Under the pieces are notes generated by a model. It was not told where the DNA came from, did no database searches, and worked only from the letters and a program-made list of their open reading frames with translations. A stretch of DNA of 60,334 nt. Origin: JAQICJ01 sp041686345. GTDB taxonomy: Bacteria; Myxococcota_A; Polyangia; HGW-17. Shown here piece after piece: positions 53,912 to 60,334 of this stretch. Location of the stretch: contig JAWLEA010000006.1 of assembly GCA_041686345.1 (NCBI GenBank), positions 1 to 60,334 on the forward strand. The letters are read 5' to 3'. Both the position numbers and the translations under genes were made by a program. Position 1 is the stretch's first letter, and each line of letters opens with the position of its first letter.

Positions 53912-54448
53912 ATGGTAAAACAATACACACTTCCCCCGGATTTTAAAATTAAGACTCTTCTAATCCGCAATGAACCTCAAATAAAAGTAATCGGCGAACT
54001 GGCAGAAGAAGCTTTTATCCGCTTTGGTCACTACAGAAATTTTATTTCAGATCTGGTATGGAAAGATAATGTTATCACAGCCATAATAGTCAACAGGAGG
54101 GATGAACTGGATATTATCGGATTTTTGGTTCTAGGCTTCTTTTATGAAAATCCAGATAAGGTTTACAAAGGGCTTTATGCTGATATCCTGGCCATTGCTA
54201 TTGATGAGAGTTATCGCAATCGCGGTCTCGGAAATGAATTGTTGAAATGGTGCATGGAACTTATCGAACACGTTAGTCTTGCCGGCGACAAAGTAAACCG
54301 TATCAAGCTTACAGTAGCCCCTGACAATCAGAATGCCGTGGCATTATTCAAAAAATTCGATTTTGAATTTGAACATGAAGAAATTGGTGAGTATGCCACT
54401 GGAGTTGAAGCCAAATACATGTTCAAAGAGTTCAATAGTATAACTTGA
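53912..54448 (+). CDS. GNAT-family N-acetyltransferase
   Basis: ATG 53912 follows the yciO stop directly; the frame upstream of it only shadows yciO. The 178-residue protein has a GNAT fold with acetyl-CoA motif AIDESYRNRGLGNELLKW and a late motif VAPDNQNAVALFKKFDFEFE, like RimI-type peptide or protein acetyltransferases. The acceptor is unknown. Tight coupling with a t6A-family gene recalls rimI near tsaB elsewhere, but that is only suggestive. Confidence 0.82.
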   Translation: MVKQYTLPPDFKIKTLLIRNEPQIKVIGELAEEAFIRFGHYRNFISDLVWKDNVITAIIVNRRDELDIIGFLVLGFFYENPDKVYKGLYADILAIAIDESYRNRGLGNELLKWCMELIEHVSLAGDKVNRIKLTVAPDNQNAVALFKKFDFEFEHEEIGEYATGVEAKYMFKEFNSIT

Positions 54449-54482
54449 ACCCTGTTGACACCAATAATCCACGTAAAGGGGG

Positions 54483-57041
54483 TTAACCCCAGCGGATCAG
54501 CCTGGTTTCGTGAATGTGGGAAAGTTGAGGATGATAGGGGATGATTCTTATGGCATAGCCGTGGGAGCCGCTGTTTTCGCAGGTAATTTGAGTTTTATAG
54601 ATATAATTGTTGTTGTCATCCTGAGAAGATACTTTGGCAAGTTCTTTGATAGTAGGTGACAATAATTCTTCCTCCTGATTTATATTTCCATAAAGCAATT
54701 GAATTTTAACATCTTCAGGATCAAGTGAACCCAATGAAATTTTAACTTCTACTTCCAATTTGTTGCCGACGATGAGTTCGGGGCCGTCTATTTCGCTTTT
54801 GACGTCAACCACATTTACATTTTTCCAAGCTTCTTTTACTTTATTTTTCCAAGTGGTGAGTTCACGGGCAGTTTTAAAACTGTTTTCCTTGAAGGTTTTC
54901 CAGCGTCGATGGGAAGGAAGATAGAATTTTTGAGCATAGTCGTTGACCATGCGATTGGTGTTAAAAAATGGAGCTATGTTTTTGAAGGTTTCTTTCATCA
55001 TAAAAGTCCATTTGCGGGGAATACCATCTTTGCCTCTTTCGTAGAAAGCAGGAATAATTTCTTTTTCCAGAACACTATATAATTCTCTTGATTCTACTTC
55101 ATCCTGGTATTCGAGATCGGTGTATTCTTCACCATGGCCGATGGCCCAACCGACATCCGGTGTGTAACCTTCTACCCACCAGCCATCCAGAATGGATAAA
55201 TTAAGTCCTCCATTTGCCGATGCTTTCATACCTGAAGTGCCACTTGCTTCAAGGGGTCTTCTGGGATTGTTGAGCCAGACATCCACTCCCTGAAGCATAT
55301 ATCTGGCGACATTGAGATCATAATTTTCTATGAAAACAACTCGACGGAGAAAATTTTCATTTTTGATGTGATGGACAATTTCTCTGATCAGGCCCTTGCC
55401 CTGATTATCCTGAGGATGAGCTTTACCTGCAAAGATCAATTGAAAGGGGCGTTTTTGATCTGTCATGAGACCTATCAGACGATCTATGTTTTTGAAAAGA
55501 AGAGTTGCCCTTTTGTAGGTGGCAAAGCGTCTTGCAAAGCCGATAGTCAGGATGTCGGGATGAAGAAGTTCTTCAGATCTTTGAATTTCATTTTTACTAA
55601 CTCCTCTTTCCATGAGATTGTTTTTTCTACGTTTGCGGATAAAAGAAACCAGTCGCTCTCTTCTTCTTTCGTGGGTTCTCCAAAGTTCAGCATCGGGAAT
55701 TTGATCGATTTGACTCCAGGTTTCCTTGTTTTCCGGATAATTTTGCCACTTGGGACCGAGATAACGATCAAAAAGACTGGCCAATTCATGTGATACCCAT
55801 GATTTATTGTGGATCCCATTGGTTACATGCTGGATGGGTACTTCATCCTGAGGGATGTTTTTCCAGATATTTTTCCACATATCCCTGGAAACTTTTCCAT
55901 GAAGTTTGCTTACCCCGTTGTAGTGATCAGACAATTTGATAGCCAAAACCGCCAAAGAGAAAGGCTCGGTGTTGTTTTTGGGGTTTTCTCTTCCCAATTG
56001 CAGAAATTCTTCTCGGCTAAGTCCTGTTTTTTCGCGATATTTCCAGAAATATTTGTCCATCAGAGCCGGGGGAAATTTATCGATTCCCGCGGGAACCGGA
56101 GTATGGGTGGTAAAAACATTGCAACAGGAACAGGCTTCTTTGGCTTCTTGAAAATTAAGACCGTGTTCCTGCATGAGGATTTTAATTCTTTTCAGGCCGA
56201 GAAATGCACTGTGTCCTTCGTTCATATGATAGACAGTAGGGGTGATACCCAGCTTGGCAAAGGCATTAATGCCTCCCATGCCGAGAACATATTCCTGTTT
56301 GAGTCTCATTTCAAGATAGCCACCATAAAGTTGCGCTGTAATTTCTCTGTTGTCTATTGAATTTTTTTCGATATTGGTATCAAGAAGAAAAAGATTTGTT
56401 TTTCCCACTTTAATCAGCCAGATGCGGGCATGGATGATTTCAGTAGGCATTTCTACTTCAATTTCAAGATGCTCTCCATTTTTATCAAGAACCGGATTAA
56501 TGCACATATTATGGAAATCGTTTTCCGGATAAGTTTCCTGTTGCCAGCCGTCAGGATTGAGATATTGGTTAAAATAGCCTTCTCTGTATAAAAGACCCAT
56601 TCCTACCAACGGGATTCCTAGATCAGAACTGGATTTCAAATGTTCTCCCGAGAGAACTCCCAAACCGCCTGAATAGATGGGCAAACATTCATGGAGACCG
56701 TATTCCAGGGAGAAATAAGCAATGGACAATTCCTTATCTGTTTCTTCCAAAGGGAATTTTCGATCAGATTCCATTGCTTTGTCAAATTTGGTCAAAACTT
56801 TGCTCAAACTGTGAAGGTAGGCATCATCCTCCGAAAGCAACTGCAATCTTTGTTGACTGACTTTGCCCAACAATTCAACAGGATTGTGTCCGACTTTTTC
56901 CCAGAGTTTACTGTCCATTCGCAAGAACAGTTCAATGGCATCATAATTCCAGCACCACCAAAGGTTAGAGGCGATTTCTTTCAATCTTTTCAATTTAGGG
57001 GGAAGGGAAGGGGTCACATTAAATTTGTATATAGTTTTCAT
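54483..57041 (-). CDS. glgP: Alpha-glucan (glycogen/maltodextrin) phosphorylase
   Basis: The enzyme releases glucose-1-phosphate from alpha-1,4-glucans, using PLP as cofactor. ATG 57041 is chosen, with GGAG seven bases upstream, over ATG 57053. The 852-residue protein is of the long archaeal/thermophile-like subgroup with an N-terminal DUF3417 segment (RLKEIASNLWWCWNYDA). It has YSGGLGVLSGEHLKSSSDLG, HMNEGHSAFL, and the PLP-Lys block EASGTSGMKASANGG. A beta-strand C-terminal extension of about 130 residues follows. No other glycogen gene lies in the window. Confidence 0.94.
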   Translation of the reverse strand: MKTIYKFNVTPSLPPKLKRLKEIASNLWWCWNYDAIELFLRMDSKLWEKVGHNPVELLGKVSQQRLQLLSEDDAYLHSLSKVLTKFDKAMESDRKFPLEETDKELSIAYFSLEYGLHECLPIYSGGLGVLSGEHLKSSSDLGIPLVGMGLLYREGYFNQYLNPDGWQQETYPENDFHNMCINPVLDKNGEHLEIEVEMPTEIIHARIWLIKVGKTNLFLLDTNIEKNSIDNREITAQLYGGYLEMRLKQEYVLGMGGINAFAKLGITPTVYHMNEGHSAFLGLKRIKILMQEHGLNFQEAKEACSCCNVFTTHTPVPAGIDKFPPALMDKYFWKYREKTGLSREEFLQLGRENPKNNTEPFSLAVLAIKLSDHYNGVSKLHGKVSRDMWKNIWKNIPQDEVPIQHVTNGIHNKSWVSHELASLFDRYLGPKWQNYPENKETWSQIDQIPDAELWRTHERRRERLVSFIRKRRKNNLMERGVSKNEIQRSEELLHPDILTIGFARRFATYKRATLLFKNIDRLIGLMTDQKRPFQLIFAGKAHPQDNQGKGLIREIVHHIKNENFLRRVVFIENYDLNVARYMLQGVDVWLNNPRRPLEASGTSGMKASANGGLNLSILDGWWVEGYTPDVGWAIGHGEEYTDLEYQDEVESRELYSVLEKEIIPAFYERGKDGIPRKWTFMMKETFKNIAPFFNTNRMVNDYAQKFYLPSHRRWKTFKENSFKTARELTTWKNKVKEAWKNVNVVDVKSEIDGPELIVGNKLEVEVKISLGSLDPEDVKIQLLYGNINQEEELLSPTIKELAKVSSQDDNNNYIYKTQITCENSGSHGYAIRIIPYHPQLSHIHETRLIRWG

Positions 57042-57335
57042 TTTGTACTCCATCAGGATAGCTGTCTCAAGAACATTTTAGTGTTCTCGGGGAAGAGCCA
57101 ATTTACATCTGTGTTTAAATTTTGAGATGAAAACCAGTTAAGTTTTGTCGGTTGGTTTTTATCCAGATCATTGTGAAAAAAGAAAAGAAACAGAACAATC
57201 ATGGATTTGATTCTTCGATCTTAATTCTTGATTTTCGGTATCATTTTATGGGAATTATGTAAAGAAGCCAGCAAAGAAATATTTTCCTCACTTGCTGGAC
57301 AAAGTTGGATTATGGAATTGAAATTTTATGGGAGT

Positions 57336-58160
57336 TTATAGTTCAGTTGTGACTTTTCTGATCAGTTTTTGAAAATTATCAGCGATTTTATCGGCTGTTT
57401 CTTTGACTTCAGCATGGTTCAGGGGATTGTCGGAAATTCCGGCTGCATAGTTGGAAATGCAACTTATGCCGATTATTTTGATTCCCATGTGGTTAAGGGC
57501 TATTGCTTCCGGGACGGTTGACATGCCAACCATATCGGCACCTATGGTTTTGAGCATCTTGATTTCAGCCGGAGTTTCATAAGAAGGACCGCTCAGAGCG
57601 GCATAAACACCTTTTTTGATATCAAGTCCCAGGGATTTGCCGGATTTTACAACAAGTTCGATACCTTTTTTAAAATAAACATTGCTCATGTCAGGAAAGC
57701 GAGGGCCAAGTTCATCTGGATTTTTGCCCATCAGGGGATTTTTGCCCATGAGATTGATGTGATCAGTAAGACAACAGAGATCTCCCGGAACAAAGTTGTG
57801 ATTGATACCTCCGGCGGCATTGGTTATGATGACTGTTTTGCATCCGAATTTTCCAAGGGTGCGGGCAGGGTAGATTATTTTGTGAATATCATGGCCTTCA
57901 TAAAAATGAATTCTGCCCTGCATTACAGCAACTTTTCTGTTATCAATTTCACCAAAAACCAGATTGCCGGCATGGCCTGATACGCTGGATACGGCAAAAC
58001 CGGGTATTTCCTCGTAGGGTATAACCTGTTTGTTTTTAAGGTTGTTGGCAAATTCTCCCAGACCGGAACCAAGAATCAAGCCGATTTCAGGCTGAAAATC
58101 ATTGGATTTGTTGTTTAGAAAATCAATAGTTTTGTTAAGTGATTGAGTAATATTTTGCAT
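57336..58160 (-). CDS. punA: Purine nucleoside phosphorylase
   Basis: The enzyme splits purine nucleosides with phosphate to base and ribose-1-phosphate. The 274-residue protein is of the trimeric type: GSGLGEFA (phosphate loop), SGHAGNLVFG, MQGRIHFYEG, ITNAAGGIN, GPSYETPAEI with the Glu that binds the base, VGMSTVPE and ISNYAAGI. The Asn in the last motif favours 6-oxopurines (guanosine, inosine). It follows deoA by 13 bases, giving a nucleoside-salvage operon. Confidence 0.95.
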   Translation of the reverse strand: MQNITQSLNKTIDFLNNKSNDFQPEIGLILGSGLGEFANNLKNKQVIPYEEIPGFAVSSVSGHAGNLVFGEIDNRKVAVMQGRIHFYEGHDIHKIIYPARTLGKFGCKTVIITNAAGGINHNFVPGDLCCLTDHINLMGKNPLMGKNPDELGPRFPDMSNVYFKKGIELVVKSGKSLGLDIKKGVYAALSGPSYETPAEIKMLKTIGADMVGMSTVPEAIALNHMGIKIIGISCISNYAAGISDNPLNHAEVKETADKIADNFQKLIRKVTTEL

Positions 58161-58173
58161 ATATTCTCCCGAT

Positions 58174-59475
58174 TTATTGGATTACTTTATAGATAAGAGG
58201 TTTTGTTTCAGATTTGTTACCAATTTTATAGGCATTTTTTATTCTGGCAACTGCAGTTTCAAGATCTTTATCCCGATTATAGTTGAGAATTACGAGGGTG
58301 TCTCCTTTTTCAACTTTGTCTCCGGATTTTTTGAGAATTTCCATACCGACTCCAGGATCGATATTATCACTTACTTTTTTGCGTCCGGCACCCAGCAATA
58401 CACCTGCCATTCCAATTTCGGTGGAATTGATTTCCCGGATCCAACCAGTTTCGGAGGATTTGATTTCGATGCTGTGTTTGGTTCCCGGCATTCTGGAATA
58501 ATCTTCCAGTACTTTGGGATCACCATCTTGTTTTATAATTATTTCTTCAAATTTTTCCAGGGCTTTTCCATTATTAATTGCTTCCTGAGCCAGTTTGCGG
58601 CCTGCTTCCAGTGAGTTGACCCTGGAACCGAGTTGCAACATCTGGGCGGCCAGGGTCAGAGTAATTTCTTTGATATCATCGGGCCCCTTGCCCTTGAGAA
58701 TTTCGATGGATTCTATGATTTCACAACTGTTGCCTACAGCTTTGCCCAGAGGATCATCCATCCTGGTAAGGAAAGCAGCTGTGCTTTTACCGGCTTTTTT
58801 TCCAATTCCCACCAAGGTTTCCGCCAGTTGAGATGCTTTTTCCAGGGTAGTCATGAAAGCTCCGGTGCCGACTTTTACATCCAGGACCAGGCCGTCAATT
58901 CCTTCGGCCAATTTTTTGCTCATGATAGATGACGCAATCAGAGGGATTGATGGAACCGTTCCTGTGGCATCTCTGAGAGCATAGATTTTTTTGTCAGCCG
59001 GAGCGAGATCTTTGGTTTGTCCGATGAGGCAGACTCCAATTTCACCTACAAGTTGTTTGAATTTGGAAATAGGCAGGTTGACATTGAATCCTGGTATGGA
59101 TTCGAGTTTGTCAAGGGTGCCGCCTGTATGTCCGAGACCTCTTCCCGAAACCATGGGAACGCTGACTCCGCAAGAAGCGACGATGGGGGCAAGAGGAATG
59201 CTGATTTTGTCACCGACACCACCGGTTGAATGTTTATCGATTTTAGCTCCCTGGATATTGGACAAATCGACAACTGTTCCGCTGTGCAGCATTTCATCAG
59301 TAAGAGCAGCAAGTTCATCAAGATTCAGATCATTGAGAAAAATGGCCATCAGCAGGGCAGCAGCTTGATAATCAGGGATATCGCCATTTGAATACCCTTT
59401 GATAAACCAGGAAATTTCTTCTTTGGCTAGTTCTTTATTGTCTCTTTTTTTGGTGATAATGTCTTGAATAAGCAT
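58174..59475 (-). CDS. deoA: Thymidine/pyrimidine-nucleoside phosphorylase
   Basis: The enzyme converts thymidine (and perhaps uridine) to the base and sugar-1-phosphate. ATG 59475 has GGAGA six bases upstream, and the protein then has 433 residues, the normal length. Motifs include DKHSTGGVGDK (phosphate site), GRGLGHTGGTLDKLE, DATGTVPSIPLI, SKKLAEGIDGLVLDVKVG (split at GIDG) and the C-terminal barrel-sandwich domain. It is the first gene of the deoA-punA pair. Confidence 0.95.
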   Translation of the reverse strand: MLIQDIITKKRDNKELAKEEISWFIKGYSNGDIPDYQAAALLMAIFLNDLNLDELAALTDEMLHSGTVVDLSNIQGAKIDKHSTGGVGDKISIPLAPIVASCGVSVPMVSGRGLGHTGGTLDKLESIPGFNVNLPISKFKQLVGEIGVCLIGQTKDLAPADKKIYALRDATGTVPSIPLIASSIMSKKLAEGIDGLVLDVKVGTGAFMTTLEKASQLAETLVGIGKKAGKSTAAFLTRMDDPLGKAVGNSCEIIESIEILKGKGPDDIKEITLTLAAQMLQLGSRVNSLEAGRKLAQEAINNGKALEKFEEIIIKQDGDPKVLEDYSRMPGTKHSIEIKSSETGWIREINSTEIGMAGVLLGAGRKKVSDNIDPGVGMEILKKSGDKVEKGDTLVILNYNRDKDLETAVARIKNAYKIGNKSETKPLIYKVIQ

Positions 59476-59677
59476 TGATCTTCTCCATTGGTTTTGAGTA
59501 AGAGCCGGATATAAATCCAGCAATTGTTCTGGAAGATATGAACAACTTAAAAAAGTTGGGGTTCCTGTTCATTTGACGAAGATCTCAATTTGCCTGAATA
59601 TTGCAGTTTAAAGATCTTCTACAGAGCAAAACTACATATTACATGATTTATAAATTTTACAAAATATTAATTTGTTA

Positions 59678-59722
59678 TTTTCCCAGAATGGTTTTTTACT
59701 TGAATAAGAAGTTTGCTTCCTT
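59678..59722 (-). repeat. Decayed foldback repeat (relic K)
   Basis: TCCCAGAATGGTTTTTTACT followed by TGAATAAGAAGTTTGCTTCC matches the reverse complement of the right arm of copy C (TCCCAGAATGGGGGTTATTG, then GCTGAGTAAGAAG). The terminus and the inner half are lost. Confidence 0.55.
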
Positions 59723-60247
59723 GGATTTAAAGTGTAAATTTTTTGGAGATCTGAACTTAAACACTGTAAAAACTCCAATTTCACTAGGAATGCCTTTTTT
59801 ACCGGGATAATTTATTCTGTAAAAAACAAAGTTTGACGATGTCGCTTGATTTAGTTATAAATTAGTTCTATCAAGAATTAATTGACTTGTGATAATTTTC
59901 TGGTGGAAAAGCAAAATTTATGCTCAGTGTATGTATTTAAATTGCGAAATACATTTTTCGACCAGGCAGTTTATGCCAATTTATGATCAGGTAAAGATCT
60001 TATTTTCATAATTTTTATAATAGATGCCATCAAATGTGTCACCAGTTGTAATTTTTCAAACCCGGGGAATTTCCCAGGTGAGCATAAATTTACAATGTTC
60101 TGGTTGCAAAGATGAGAACTAATTTCTGCTCGGATGGCAACTGAATTATCCCGTACTGATAAAATACTTCGGGAAAACTTTATTCAGGGTCTGTTTTTTT
60201 TGCCAAAAGAAATTATATTATTCCAGGCACCAATTTTTTCAATTAAC

Positions 60248-60334
60248 TAGTTCCCATCCCAGAAGTGGTGTTTTTGGCTGGGGAAGAAATTGGATTGAGA
60301 TGCGCGGAATAACTTCGCAGATATAGCCACTACT
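60248..60334 (-). repeat. Foldback repeat, copy G (reverse orientation, cut by the window end)
   Basis: It begins TAGTTCCCATCCCA and continues GAAGTGGTGTTTTTGGC, TGGGGAAGAAAT, GATGCGCGGAATAACTTCGC and AGATATAG. It is the reverse complement of the right half of copy A with an intact terminus. The second arm would lie beyond the window. Confidence 0.9.

Larger units (their letters stand above)
59476..60334. other. Intergenic region at the right end of the window
   Basis: These 859 AT-rich bases hold a decayed foldback copy (59678-59722) and the start of another (60248 to the window end). A 69-codon frame at 59601-59810 runs through the relic and has no ribosome-binding site, so I do not call it. 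The rest shows nothing I recognise. Confidence 0.5.

Noticed and set aside
54479..54490. GGGGTTAACCCC palindrome at the glgP stop as a terminator
   Set aside because: There is no loop and no T run, and it overlaps the stop codon; probably coincidental.
59601..59810. 69-codon open frame near the right end
   Set aside because: It reads through a foldback relic and has no ribosome-binding site.

Overview
The window is AT-rich bacterial DNA from the chromosome of what looks like an uncultivated, low-GC relative of the Myxococcota or classical Deltaproteobacteria. This placement is inferred from gene content: a MYXO-CTERM-like sorting tail and a MopE-type metal-binding motif (10139-12238), myxobacterial-type Cys-rich repeats (44594-46330), PilZ proteins, a Ser/Thr kinase with TPRs, and an hprK-rapZ-ptsH-ptsI cluster. 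A run of exactly 100 N (32476-32575) shows a scaffolded assembly, probably from a metagenome. About forty genes are called. Twelve encode lipoproteins with clear lipoboxes, and the enzyme that lipidates them (lgt) is also present.

Layout. 1-8 kb: a class A penicillin-binding protein, a TPR protein, a lipoprotein with a tandem-repeat tail, a PilZ-AMIN membrane protein and an unknown lipoprotein. 8-20 kb: a thioesterase, a NUDIX protein, a phosphatase-like lipoprotein, a secreted M14 carboxypeptidase, a Fic-fold protein without its catalytic His, xseA, plsC, small lipoproteins and a VanW protein. 20-26 kb (minus strand): hprK-rapZ-ptsH-ptsI-prsW, a regulatory PTS without transport components. 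26-34 kb: a PilZ protein with its own operator-like promoter, a Cys-rich lipoprotein, a nuclease-fold protein lacking catalytic residues, a K+ channel, a LytM protein lacking zinc ligands, and a zinc-ribbon kinase-TPR protein. 34-42 kb: lipoproteins, a DUF72 protein, lgt, a GNAT-racemase pair and a secreted protein with three Cys-rich modules. 42-47 kb: an AI-2E-type exporter, a CoA-type NUDIX, rsfS-rlmH, a Cys-rich/FG-GAP lipoprotein and an intact M23 peptidase. 47-54 kb: rimP-nusA-infB, yciO and a GNAT. 54-60 kb: glgP and the nucleoside-salvage pair deoA-punA.

The most unusual feature is a dispersed family of non-coding foldback elements of about 167 bp. They have 14-bp terminal inverted repeats (TAGTTCCCATCCCA), and the whole element is one long imperfect palindrome with a short loop. 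I count seven full or partial copies, two hairpin-only derivatives and two decayed relics. All are intergenic, and most lie just 3' of a plus-strand gene. In two cases the element's first TAG is the stop codon of the upstream gene (17967, 53114). The flanking TA fits TA-target insertion, as in MITEs of the IS630/mariner type, but no transposase is present.

Functionally the region is a mix of housekeeping genes (wall synthesis, translation, nucleoside and glycogen salvage) and cell-envelope or signalling genes. Three proteins keep an enzyme fold but have lost catalytic residues (Fic, SNase, LytM). All functional statements come from reading the sequence; no database search was possible.
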